From assembly GCA_008501835.1 (NCBI GenBank), contig QQUB01000702.1, forward strand, positions 1 through 19,791: 19,791 nucleotides of DNA, written 5' to 3'. The notes below the pieces were generated by a model. The model searched no databases. It worked only from the letters and a program-made list of their open reading frames with translations, and had not been told where the DNA came from. The DNA is from Bacteroidota bacterium (GTDB taxonomy: Bacteria > Bacteroidota > Bacteroidia > Chitinophagales > Saprospiraceae). Shown here piece by piece: positions 9,101-16,117 of this stretch. The stretch's first letter is position 1, and each line of letters opens with the position of its first letter. The translations under genes and the position numbers were made by a program.

Positions 9101-9649
9101 ACGTCCGGTTTTGAAGCGCGATCCCTGGAAGAATTCTTTTTCAAGAGTCGTTGGAACATCAATACGCAGTGGAGTTTCAACGTGGCAGCCTCCAAAGGCA
9201 ATAAGATCAGTAATTCAGAATTTTTCAACGAAAAAGATTACGACCTCGCTTTCCTCGAACTGGAGCCACAACTCACCTGGTTACCGTCCAAATCCTTCCG
9301 CATGAAAATTGCCCTCCGCTATCGCACCGATGAAGATGTACTCGAAGCCGGAGGCGCCGCTGCCGATCAAAGAGATATTTCCGTAGAAGCCCTTTACCGA
9401 AAAACGGCCAAGTCTTCCTTCCAGTTCGACTTCTCCTACATCGATGTGGATTTCACAGGACAGCCTTCTTCCCCAGTCGGTTTCGCCATCCTCAACGGCC
9501 TCCAAAATGGCAGGAACATGTTATGGAACGTCAGCCTTCGTCGCCAGTTATCGAGCAGCATCCAGCTCAATATCGGCTACGAGGGACGTAAGACGGGGAC
9601 GGCTAATATTATCCATACGGGACGGGCGCAGGTACGGGCGGTTTTTTAG
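6128..9649 (+). CDS. Large outer-membrane/surface protein, SprA-like features, 1173 aa
   Basis: The protein starts with a Sec signal peptide (MLRKLLFILLFLLTGQMVTA, cleavage before Gln21), so the ATG at 6128 is right. Much of the rest shows alternating hydrophobic and polar residues with many aromatics and charged turns, and the last residue is Phe, as in outer-membrane beta-barrels inserted by the BAM complex. At about 311-349 lies a motif I associate with large SprA-like Bacteroidota surface proteins (DYVIDYNQGEITFTP, then DSRIIIEFEYADQRYLRS). At 853-870 a W-x-D segment with NNDG and NEMEIA resembles a calcium-binding loop (Asp855, Asn859, Asp861, Glu868). It is far shorter than gliding-motility SprA and is not proposed to be that protein. 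It stands alone, followed by hairpins. Location is well supported; function unknown (scaffold, secretion or adhesion are all possible). Confidence 0.8.
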   Translation: MLRKLLFILLFLLTGQMVTAQVDNISNLRKIVVNEPVGRTEMDSLMVFSNSVIVKKLQDSTLVDQTFFRVEGSFIQWLKPVGQPVIVQYRVMDPVFSKTYTHLDSTKLAPADEASGPIIYNPYDTRDDGLIAMSGLNYQGSFSRGLSFGNNQDLVLDSRFNLRMVGMLGDGIEITAAITDENLPIQAEGNTRQLKEFDKVFIQLRKDKTSLVAGDYELNRPDGYFMNYFKKLQGATFRTSFDMPGESVISTGASIAVSRGQFVRNNIVPQEGNQGPYKLIGKEGEQFIIVLAGTEKVWLNGQLLVRGLEDDYVIDYNQGEITFTPRRIINKDSRIIIEFEYADQRYLRSLYAVNTGYKRKNLNLYFNMLSQQDSKTSTGDIALTNEEKQLLSLAGDDPSKAVTSTLDTLEEVSPERVSYRIAEIMLSCNGQDSLMRYLVYSVNPDSTLVTARFIEVGQGNGNYILDTEKAANERVYIWVAPDPVTCEPLGNFEPVGRLVAPQQQQLMTLGATYDFAKNASVAVEMALSNNDINRFSELDAGDDKGMAGYATLKKDFFPGSDTSGWQITTTFSGEWVQEHFQALNPYRAAEFSRDWNLVSQLGIGEVEKASEQLLRGEVMASKAGWGSLQYAYSGFERSGLYDGRRHSGKLDVRRNGWTIGGQGNLLTTQELDRKTRFSRPDFRISKSLTKSGKWTIGGFGQREKSERFDLQSDSLLQSSFYFDRYGFSLESGELENFGFNARYTRRKDYAPENNAFTGTTDAEDWSLSGQWKWRRTLKVSGNLNYRQLQVLRTDISNDKPAATSLGRINLLYTPVKLKGAVRMNAVYELGSGQEPKQEFTYTEVPIGSGTHIWLDSLYNNDGVIQPNEMEIAPFQDQANYVLIRTFTNDYIRTDNVGLNQSLELSPKAVWFAKTGVRKFISRFATRSSLRIDRKTRESLAVQTANPFQLELPDSALVSVSSIIRNTLFFNQTSTVFNFQLGYNESNRRFVQTSGFEARSLEEFFFKSRWNINTQWSFNVAASKGNKISNSEFFNEKDYDLAFLELEPQLTWLPSKSFRMKIALRYRTDEDVLEAGGAAADQRDISVEALYRKTAKSSFQFDFSYIDVDFTGQPSSPVGFAILNGLQNGRNMLWNVSLRRQLSSSIQLNIGYEGRKTGTANIIHTGRAQVRAVF

Positions 9650-9664
9650 GGGGGACCGGGATTG

Positions 9665-9739
9665 GGTCGCTCTGCGACCATGGTTGCCAAGGTTTTGCCT
9701 TTGTTTAGCCTAATGGGAGGCTAAGGCGACACCTTGTCG
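9665..9739. terminator. Cluster of short hairpins between convergent genes
   Basis: Three small stem-loops follow in a row: GGTCGC/GCGACC (9665-9670 with 9674-9679), TAGCCT/AGGCTA (9706-9711 with 9718-9723) and CGACA/TGTCG (9727-9731 with 9735-9739). They begin 15 nt after the stop of the outer-membrane protein gene and lie between convergent genes, so they may end transcription or stabilise the 3' end. The last one belongs to a 17-bp sequence repeated at 10894-10910. Confidence 0.5.
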
Positions 9740-9773
9740 GAGGGAAAAATATCTGGCATAAATAAAAACTTCG

Positions 9774-9910
9774 ACATTGGATATTCGATATTCTGCTGTT
9801 CTGCGGTTCCGTATCGCTTGCCGGAAAAACTATGATTTTGAAGGGCAAATAAAGAGTTGTGAATTTTCGAACAACCTAACGGAACCGCAGAACAGCAGAA
9901 CACCCAATGT
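9774..9910. repeat. 137-bp inverted-repeat element (MITE-like or large hairpin)
   Basis: A perfect 22-bp inverted repeat (9791-9812 with 9879-9900) surrounds 66 nt of non-coding DNA. Outside it lies a second complementary pair, ACATTGG at 9774-9780 and CCAATGT at 9904-9910. The arm itself has internal structure (TTCTGCTG, then TTCTGCGG, then TTCCG). No clear target-site duplication is visible. It lies between two convergent genes, so it could be a non-autonomous mobile repeat, a bidirectional terminator, or both. Confidence 0.65.
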
Positions 9911-9962
9911 AAAATGTAGAAGTGTTAGAAAGAACCTCTGCAAACAGGTACTGCTAACTGAT

Positions 9963-10814
9963 CTACCCCACGCAAACCACCCGCTCCGGCCGTCCATTTA
10001 CCTCCCGGGAGCCGAAAAAATGTTTTTCATACTGAATTCCGATGCATTGTTCACAATTCAGGCAGTCGCGGAAGACATTGGCATAGGATGTACCGGTTTT
10101 GTATCCATGGCGGTAAGTGTTTTTGTCTAGTGGACAATTTTCTGTGAGGTAAATCTTTTTATGAGAAAAACTAAGCTCTTTCACCGTTTTTTTAGTAGCA
10201 GATGAAATGAGGTCGTTTTCTATTTGCTTTTGTCGCGGATTGAAAAGCCACTTTTTGTATTTGGCGGAGAACAACAAAAAGTTGGCAAAACGGTGAAATT
10301 GGAAAAACTGCTGGCCTTTTTGAATTCTGTTCAATAGAGCGGCTGCATCAATTTCTATTGCTGCATGACCAAGTCTTCTCAACCTTTTTATTTTTTCTTT
10401 TCCCGTGAAATGCCGTACAGCAATCTCGATCAGCAACCATTTGTTCCCACTTCTGATCCGCAGATCCGGGATGATATTACCTGTTTTTTTCTCAAGAATG
10501 ACTTTGTCGTAATCAATCACCTGTGCATCAAAAAGCGGCGTCGGGCCATTTTTGATGCGAACTTCAGGTACCATGAATTGGCAGGCATTTTTTAAAATGT
10601 CTTTAGCTTTTAAATGCAGTGCCGTCTCAAGTCCGGTAGAGCAATTTGATTCCGGTTTATGAGCAAAATGGTGAACTTTTTTCTCGCCTTTTTTAGCAAT
10701 GAGCGGCTCTCCACATCCGGGACACGTACAGTTGCAGGCCAGCCCTGAGGAGACATCATTGATGTCGACAAGTGTATTATTTTTTAACGCAAATGGTAAT
10801 TGGGGGAGTGCCAT
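9963..10814 (-). CDS. CoiA-like nuclease-fold protein with two zinc clusters
   Basis: The 283-aa protein opens with a zinc-ribbon-like cluster (Cys27, Cys29, Cys31 and Cys34 in CNCTCPGCGEPL), followed by KKGEKKVHHFAH (His48, His49, His52) and a short helix with Glu63 and His67. This N-terminal arrangement is typical of the competence protein CoiA family. A PD-(D/E)xK-like nuclease core follows: Pro116-Asp117 (IIPDLRI) and Glu130 in LLIEIAVRHF, where the usual Lys is replaced or displaced. The C-terminus has another cluster, Cys227 plus CLNCEQC (Cys251, Cys254, Cys257), which probably binds zinc. In naturally competent Firmicutes, CoiA acts on incoming DNA during recombination; whether that holds here is inference. 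It is divergent from the translesion polymerase pair across 556 nt. Confidence 0.72.
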   Translation of the reverse strand: MALPQLPFALKNNTLVDINDVSSGLACNCTCPGCGEPLIAKKGEKKVHHFAHKPESNCSTGLETALHLKAKDILKNACQFMVPEVRIKNGPTPLFDAQVIDYDKVILEKKTGNIIPDLRIRSGNKWLLIEIAVRHFTGKEKIKRLRRLGHAAIEIDAAALLNRIQKGQQFFQFHRFANFLLFSAKYKKWLFNPRQKQIENDLISSATKKTVKELSFSHKKIYLTENCPLDKNTYRHGYKTGTSYANVFRDCLNCEQCIGIQYEKHFFGSREVNGRPERVVCVG

Positions 10815-10858
10815 GGTAAATTGGAGTATTAAATAAAAACAATTTAGACGACAGTTTC

Positions 10859-10910
10859 AGACCTCCGAGGTTTCCAAAACCTCGGAGGTCTACCGACACC
10901 TTGTCGGAGG
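10859..10910. repeat. Double hairpin repeat element
   Basis: A perfect 15-bp stem (AGACCTCCGAGGTTT at 10859-10873 with AAACCTCGGAGGTCT at 10877-10891, 3-nt loop) is followed at once by CCGACA/TGTCGG (10893-10898 with 10902-10907, loop CCT). The stretch CGACACCTTGTCGGAGG at 10894-10910 is identical to 9727-9743. Both copies have the same orientation and flank the CoiA-like gene. It is probably a dispersed palindromic repeat and may also serve as a transcription stop. Confidence 0.7.
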
Positions 10911-10990
10911 AAAATCCTACCAGAAAATAAAGCAAAAACTTTAACAAATACAAATTATTTCAAAAAATAATATTTAAAACAAAAAGTTTA

Positions 10991-10998
10991 TATATTTG
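10991..10998 (+). promoter_or_regulatory. Candidate -7 box upstream of the polymerase pair
   Basis: TATATTTG matches TAnnTTTG exactly, in an AT-rich stretch. It would give a leader of about 370 nt before the Y-family polymerase ATG at 11371. No TTTG stands at the usual -33 spacing, and a closer promoter may exist. Confidence 0.35.
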
Positions 10999-11370
10999 TC
11001 GATGCAGGCAGCGTAGTTAGAGAGTGTCGGTTAAATGTGTTTCTCGCAGATGGAATTTATTGACATACCGCACCATTGGTCGGTATAACGCAGAAGAACG
11101 CAGATATTACTTTGTAAAAAATAGTTTTATCAGAGAAATCTGCGTGAAATAAAACCAAGTTTTGCATCGAAGCTATTGTTTGTATTTATGAGACAGTTTC
11201 TCTGCGCGACCATGTACTATGAGAATAAAAGACTTTTGCCGAAAAAACAGATAGTAATCAGGTCTTTAAACATTTAGATTATAAATCCAATATCTGAAAG
11301 TCTAAAGGTCTAAAAAGCACGTGTCAACTGGTTTTTTGTATCCAAAGGTCTGCAAAAAAATAAGGCGAAA

Positions 11371-12513
11371 ATGTTTGAAAGATCCATTTTGCATCTGGAC
11401 ATGGATACTTTTTTTGTTTCTGTGGAGCGGCTGCGGAACAGCGAGCTGCAGGGCAAACCCATCATCATTGGAGGGCATTCCGACAGGGCTGTCGTCGCTT
11501 CGTGTAGTTATGAGGCGCGTACTTTTGGTGTGCGATCAGCTATGCCGGTGAAAATGGCATTACGACTGTGTCCGGAAGCACTCGTCATACGGGGCGATAT
11601 GGATGCCTATATCCAGGAATCCAGAAATGTTACGGAGATCATCAAAGAGGAGGCACCGCTTTTTGAGAAGTCTTCCATCGATGAATTTTACCTCGACCTC
11701 ACAGGCATGGATCGCTATGTCGGCTGCTGGAAATGGTCGGGAGAATTACGGCATCGGATCATTAAAGAAACGGGGCTGCCCATATCTTCCGGACTTTCTA
11801 TCAACAAACTCGTATCCAAGATCAGCACGGGAGAAGCCAAACCCAATGGCGCCAAACTCATCGAAGCGGGCATGGAAAAACCTTTTCTGGACCCGCTCAG
11901 CATTCGCAAAATTCCCTCCCTAGGAAAAGTTACCTATAAGAAATTGCGCTTCATGGGTGTGAAAGACATCCGTACCCTGAGACATATTCCCCACCAATTG
12001 CTGCAAAGAGAATTTGGTAAACATGGCCTTTCCCTCTGGAAAAAAGCCAACGGTATCGACAACAGCCCTGTGGTGTCCTATAGGGAGAAAAAATCCATGT
12101 CCTCGGAAAGAACCTTCCATGAGGATACCATCGATGTGATTTTCCTAAAGAGTAAACTGACTTCCCTGGTGATGAAACTGGCCTACGAGCTTCGGCAATC
12201 GGCAAGGCTAACCGCCTGCATCACCGTCAAGATCCGTTATTCGGATTTCAACACCTATTCCAAACAAAAACATATTCCCTACACTGCGAGCGACCGGGCA
12301 TTGATAGATTTTGCCCTCGAGTTGTTCGATAAACTCTACCAGCGCCGCCAACTGGTGCGATTGATCGGTGTGAGATTTAGTAAACTCGTGTATGGCCACC
12401 AGCAAATGGAACTTTTCACAGACACACAGGAGGATGATAAACTTTTAAAAGTGATGGACGACATCCGGAAACGATTCGGCATGGGAGCAGTGAAGCGGGG
12501 GAGTTGTGGATAG
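11371..12513 (+). CDS. dinB: Y-family DNA polymerase (DinB/Pol IV type)
   Basis: This 380-aa protein is a complete Y-family translesion polymerase. Catalytic carboxylates are present: Asp10 in HLDMDTFF and Asp104-Glu105 in SSIDEFYLDL, with Phe15 at the steric-gate position. YEAR at 47-50 and the SINKLVSKISTGEAKPNG segment (143-160) are typical palm and nucleotide-binding motifs. A helix-hairpin-helix-like thumb segment starts at about 181 (IPSLGKVTYKKL), and the little finger covers about 240-345. Gln345-Met-Glu-Leu-Phe349 fits a beta-clamp binding motif. It retains its active site, unlike ImuB proteins, which lost theirs. It is followed 319 nt later by a DnaE2-type polymerase, the usual partner in mutagenesis cassettes. 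The symbol names the family; it could equally be a cassette-specific paralogue. Confidence 0.9.
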   Translation: MFERSILHLDMDTFFVSVERLRNSELQGKPIIIGGHSDRAVVASCSYEARTFGVRSAMPVKMALRLCPEALVIRGDMDAYIQESRNVTEIIKEEAPLFEKSSIDEFYLDLTGMDRYVGCWKWSGELRHRIIKETGLPISSGLSINKLVSKISTGEAKPNGAKLIEAGMEKPFLDPLSIRKIPSLGKVTYKKLRFMGVKDIRTLRHIPHQLLQREFGKHGLSLWKKANGIDNSPVVSYREKKSMSSERTFHEDTIDVIFLKSKLTSLVMKLAYELRQSARLTACITVKIRYSDFNTYSKQKHIPYTASDRALIDFALELFDKLYQRRQLVRLIGVRFSKLVYGHQQMELFTDTQEDDKLLKVMDDIRKRFGMGAVKRGSCG

Positions 12514-12832
12514 GCTTGGAAATACTATTTTTTAGAAAAATAGTATTTCTGAGTTTGATGTTGTTTGAATGCTCGCGTTGCTCGCTGTTTCACGTTGTTT
12601 CATATTGTTAGTCAGCTTATTTGTTAGTTTTTAGTCCTTGCGAACTTTGCGATTCCATTGCGTTCATTGCGGTTAAATAAACCACTCTCCAACACCAAGC
12701 CCTATTGAAGATTGAATACTAAAAATCGGCAGGATAATACATTGATGGAAACGAGTTTGACAGACAAATCAGCTTTGATCAGTTTAATCCGTTCCGACCC
12801 GTGTTCCATAATACTTTAATCCGAAACCGATT
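12514..12832. other. 319-nt gap between the two polymerase genes
   Basis: Besides the stem-loop, it contains four TTGCG units at 12638-12671 (spacings 9, 11 and 9), a GTTTCA repeat around 12588-12604, and a direct repeat TTTAATCCG at 12783-12791 and 12815-12823, just before the TTG start of the DnaE2-type gene. A 24-codon ORF (12745-12819) ends 13 nt before that start; I have no evidence that it is translated. Confidence 0.5.
12519..12549 (+). terminator. Stem-loop directly after the Y-family polymerase gene
   Basis: GAAATACTATTTTT (12519-12532) pairs perfectly with AAAAATAGTATTTC (12536-12549) around a 3-nt loop, starting 5 nt after the stop codon. The stem is AT-rich and is not followed by a T-run, so it may be a 3'-end stabiliser or a weak terminator. 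Its place suggests that the downstream polymerase is not simply read through at full level. Confidence 0.5.
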
Positions 12833-15772
12833 TTGTATCTGAACAGTCATACATATTATAGCTTGCGCTATGGGACATTATCTCCTGAGCAGCTGGTCGA
12901 AACGGCGGCACGCTGGGGAGTGAAGGTATTGGCGTTGACGGATGTGAATAATACGAGTTGTGCCCTGGAATTTGTTAACCGGTGTCAAAAGGTCGGGATC
13001 AAACCTATCCTGGGAGTGGAGTTCCGGGAGGAGGAAAACTTCCGGTATTTTGGACTGGCCAAAAACAGGGAAGGCTGGCGGGAGTTGAACGAATTGCTGA
13101 CCAACCGTTCTTTTTCTGGAAAGCCATTGCCTATGAATGCTCCGGCACTACCCAATTGCTGGGTGATCTACCCCCGTTTGCTCAAGCCCATCCAGGAATT
13201 TAAAGACAATGAACTGCTGGGCATCCGCCCGGAACATGTGAACCGGCTGTTTTCTCACGAACTCAAAAATCATCAGCACAAACTCGTCGTACTCAGTCCC
13301 ATCACCTTTCTGGATGAATCGGGTTTTGAACTACATCGCATGCTGAGGGCCATTGACAAAAACACCCTGATCACCAAGCTTACTCCCAGAGATACGGCCA
13401 AAAAAACAGAGTATTTCATTCCCCCGGAAACACTGCGGCGTTTTTACAAACTATGTCCGACGATCTGGCACAACACTCAAAAGGTTATTGACTCTTGCCA
13501 GGTGGAAGTGGAGGTAGGGTTACAGAATAACCGTCAGTATTTTACAGGCAGTAAAGAAGGAGATTACGTACTGCTGGAGAAATTGGCTGTCCGGGGCTGT
13601 AAACGACGCTATGGTGAGAAGAACCGTGACGCGCTGTTGCGTATGCAAAAGGAATTGCGGGTGATTAGGGAGCAGGATTTTTGTGCATACTTTCTCATCG
13701 CCTGGGACGTGGTGAAATACGCCCATACTATGGGATACCACCATGTGGGGCGGGGCAGTGGCGCGAATTCCATCGTCGCTTTTTGTCTGAACATTACGGA
13801 TGTTGATCCTATGGAGTTGGGCTTGTATTTTGAACGTTTTATCAATCCTCACCGTACCTCTCCTCCGGATTTTGACATCGACTTTTCCTGGGATGAACGG
13901 GATGATGTAACGGACTACATTTTTAAACGGTATGGCCGGGAACATGTAGCATTGCTGGCCACCTACAATACTTTCAAAGGACGTTCCATTCTGCGGGAAC
14001 TGGGCAAGGTTTACGGATTACCAAAGTCAGAGATCGATGCGATGGTAGCAGATCCTGTGGAAGCGGCCAAGGCTAATCCCATTGCCCGCAAGATCATCAC
14101 CTTTGGTCGCCGGATGCAGGGTATGCCCAATTATTTGTCGATCCATGCGGGAGGAGTGATCATTTCTGAAAAGTCATTACATTATTACACCGCCCAGCAG
14201 TTGATGCCTAAAGGGTTTCCTATCGTGCATTTTGATATGTACCATGCGGAAGATTGGGGATTCCACAAATTTGATGTTCTGAGTCAGCGGGGCCTGGGCC
14301 ATATCAAGGATGCAGTTGAACTGATCCGTTTGAACCAGGGACGTTCTGTCGACATTCATGATCTTGAAAAGATCAAGGAGGATTTCCAGGTGAAGGCCCA
14401 ACTGCGTTCCGGCGAATGTATGGGTTGTTTTTATATTGAATCGCCGGCCATGCGTGGGTTGTTACAGAAATTGCATTGCGATACCTATACAGACCTTGTG
14501 GCCGTGAGTTCCATTATTCGTCCGGGAGTGGCCAAGTCGGGCATGATGCGGGAGTATATTAAGCGTTTTCACGAGCCGGAATCTTTTGAGTACCTGCACC
14601 CTGTTTTTGAAGAACACTTGGGGGAAACCTTTGGCGTGATGGTTTACCAGGAAGATGTGATGAAGATCGTGCATCATTTTGCCGGGCTGGAGCTGGATGA
14701 GAGTGATGTGTTGCGGCGCATTATGTCAGGCAAAAAGTATAAGGGAGATACGTTTGAACGCCTTCAGAAAAAATATTTTACCAACTGTCGTAACCGCGGT
14801 TATTCCAGAGCACTTGCTGAGGAAGTCTGGCGGCAGGTGGAAAGCTTTTCGGGCTATTCATTTTGCAAGGCGCATTCGGCGAGTTATGCTATGGAGAGTT
14901 TTCAAAGCCTGTATCTTAAGGCTTATTATCCGTTGGAATTCATGGTAGCAGTGATCAACAATTTTGGCGGGTTTTATCATACGGAGTACTACTTTCACGA
15001 AGCACGTATGGCCGGTGCCAATATTCATCCTCCCTGCGTCAATCACAGCAATTACCTGACGACCATCTACGGGAATGACATCTACATTGGATTCATCCAT
15101 TTGCACAGTTTTGAACGCAAGCTGGCCATGGAGATCATGCATCAGCGCGCACTCGGAGGAACCTTCAGGAGCCTGAAAGGCTTTGTCGATAGAGTGGGAA
15201 TTTCTTCTGAACAATTTGATATTTTGATAAGAATAGGTGCTTTTAGATTTGTTGGAAAAAATAAAGATGAGTTAATGTGGGAAAAAAATGCTGTTTTTGA
15301 TCCAAAAGCAGACTTTGAGTCAAGTTTGAATCTTTTTGAAGAAGGCGTTGAAAAATTTGAACTTCCCGCCCTGGAAGAAGGGCCTTTTGATCAGGCGTTT
15401 GATGAACTGGAGTTGCTCGGATTTCCGCTTTGCTCCCCTTTTGATTTACTCCTGAAAGACGAGTATTATGAATGCATCACTGCCGCCTCCCTGAAGAAAT
15501 TCACCGGTAAGATCGTGTGGATCCTCGGTTATTATGTCTGCCAGAAAAAGGTGCATACTTCTAATGCCAAACTCATGGCTTTCGGCACCTGGATCGATCG
15601 CGATGGTCATTTTTTTGACACCACTCATTTCCCAAACTTCCTCAAACGGCACCCCTTTCGAGGCAAAGGTATCTATTTCATCAAAGGCAAGGTGACGGAA
15701 GATTTCGGCTTCCCGTCCGTGGAGGTGATCAGTATGGAGCGGTTACCTTACGTTGAAGACGAAAGGTATTAG
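12833..15772 (+). CDS. dnaE2: Error-prone DNA polymerase III alpha subunit, DnaE2/ImuC type
   Basis: This 979-aa protein is a C-family polymerase, clearly shorter than replicative DnaE (about 1160 aa). Domains in order: PHP (about 1-195), palm with PDFDID at 345-350 carrying the catalytic aspartates, the VMVYQEDVMKI segment near 603, FSGYSFCKAHSASYA at 672-686, helix-hairpin-helix region, and a C-terminal OB fold (about 880-970, with LMAFGTWIDRDG). The PHP metal site is degenerate: N4-S-H6 replaces HxH and Val38 replaces His in LTDVNN, so it is probably inactive. The start is TTG: an in-frame stop lies at 12809-12811 and no ATG follows until residue 101, while the MYLNSHTYYS start agrees with the family. 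With the Y-family enzyme upstream it should form a translesion (mutasome-like) pair. A markedly AT-rich patch lies at about 15190-15360. Confidence 0.9.
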   Translation: MYLNSHTYYSLRYGTLSPEQLVETAARWGVKVLALTDVNNTSCALEFVNRCQKVGIKPILGVEFREEENFRYFGLAKNREGWRELNELLTNRSFSGKPLPMNAPALPNCWVIYPRLLKPIQEFKDNELLGIRPEHVNRLFSHELKNHQHKLVVLSPITFLDESGFELHRMLRAIDKNTLITKLTPRDTAKKTEYFIPPETLRRFYKLCPTIWHNTQKVIDSCQVEVEVGLQNNRQYFTGSKEGDYVLLEKLAVRGCKRRYGEKNRDALLRMQKELRVIREQDFCAYFLIAWDVVKYAHTMGYHHVGRGSGANSIVAFCLNITDVDPMELGLYFERFINPHRTSPPDFDIDFSWDERDDVTDYIFKRYGREHVALLATYNTFKGRSILRELGKVYGLPKSEIDAMVADPVEAAKANPIARKIITFGRRMQGMPNYLSIHAGGVIISEKSLHYYTAQQLMPKGFPIVHFDMYHAEDWGFHKFDVLSQRGLGHIKDAVELIRLNQGRSVDIHDLEKIKEDFQVKAQLRSGECMGCFYIESPAMRGLLQKLHCDTYTDLVAVSSIIRPGVAKSGMMREYIKRFHEPESFEYLHPVFEEHLGETFGVMVYQEDVMKIVHHFAGLELDESDVLRRIMSGKKYKGDTFERLQKKYFTNCRNRGYSRALAEEVWRQVESFSGYSFCKAHSASYAMESFQSLYLKAYYPLEFMVAVINNFGGFYHTEYYFHEARMAGANIHPPCVNHSNYLTTIYGNDIYIGFIHLHSFERKLAMEIMHQRALGGTFRSLKGFVDRVGISSEQFDILIRIGAFRFVGKNKDELMWEKNAVFDPKADFESSLNLFEEGVEKFELPALEEGPFDQAFDELELLGFPLCSPFDLLLKDEYYECITAASLKKFTGKIVWILGYYVCQKKVHTSNAKLMAFGTWIDRDGHFFDTTHFPNFLKRHPFRGKGIYFIKGKVTEDFGFPSVEVISMERLPYVEDERY

Positions 15773-16117
15773 TTCCTGGTTTATTATGCTTTGTAAACTA
15801 TGTGACTATGTGTTTCAATAAACAACCGAATTTTCAAGATCTGCTCCTTTTATCTGAACGGTTACGAATTTAGGTATTTAAACGAAAACATTCTATTTCC
15901 GTCATTTATTCTGAAATTTTACATTTATATAAAATTTTTCAAGCATAACAAGGCTTTTGTAAAGATAAAATGTTAGTTTTGTTTAACTTCTGTGCCCTTG
16001 TAATTAACAGAAGGAAAAGAACGTGTTTTACCGTGACCCAACGGATGTGTGCTCGTCCCATTTTCACCTAATTGACTGATCGGAATTTTTTTCGTTCAAT
16101 GAAATACTACGCACTCA
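15773..16117. other. 345-nt intergenic region
   Basis: No gene is visible. The region is AT-rich around 15870-15960. It contains the -7-like box at 15974-15981, followed by a short hairpin CTTCTGT/ACAGAAG (15987-15993 with 16007-16013) that would sit at the very 5' end of the transcript. No clear terminator follows the polymerase gene. Confidence 0.5.
15974..15981 (+). promoter_or_regulatory. Candidate -7 box for the DxxEN membrane protein gene
   Basis: TAGTTTTG fits TAnnTTTG. A TTTG at 15956-15959 lies 14 nt upstream, closer than the usual spacing. Transcription would give a leader of about 130 nt starting with a 7-bp hairpin. Confidence 0.3.

Larger units (their letters stand above)
10815..11370. 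other. 556-nt divergent intergenic region, hairpin-rich
   Basis: No convincing gene is present; only tiny ORFs occur. From left to right it holds two adjacent hairpins (10859-10910), a perfect -7 box (10991-10998), a hairpin ATACCG/CGGTAT with inner ACCA/TGGT (11065-11086), and a short inverted repeat ACGCAGAT (11098-11105) with ATCTGCGT (11138-11145). The last part (about 11250-11360) is low-complexity with AGTCTAAAGGTCTAAA. It looks like accumulated intergenic repeats plus the control region of the polymerase pair. Confidence 0.55.

Noticed and set aside
9777..10130. 117-aa plus-strand frame across the inverted-repeat element
   Set aside because: It starts in the repeat and then lies antisense to the CoiA-like gene; no protein features.
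11188..11277. 29-codon ORF in the control region of the polymerase pair
   Set aside because: Very short, no recognisable motif, located in low-complexity repeat-rich DNA.
12745..12819. 24-codon ORF ending 13 nt before the DnaE2-type start, possible leader peptide
   Set aside because: No attenuator-like alternative hairpins or codon pattern were seen; chance occurrence is likely.
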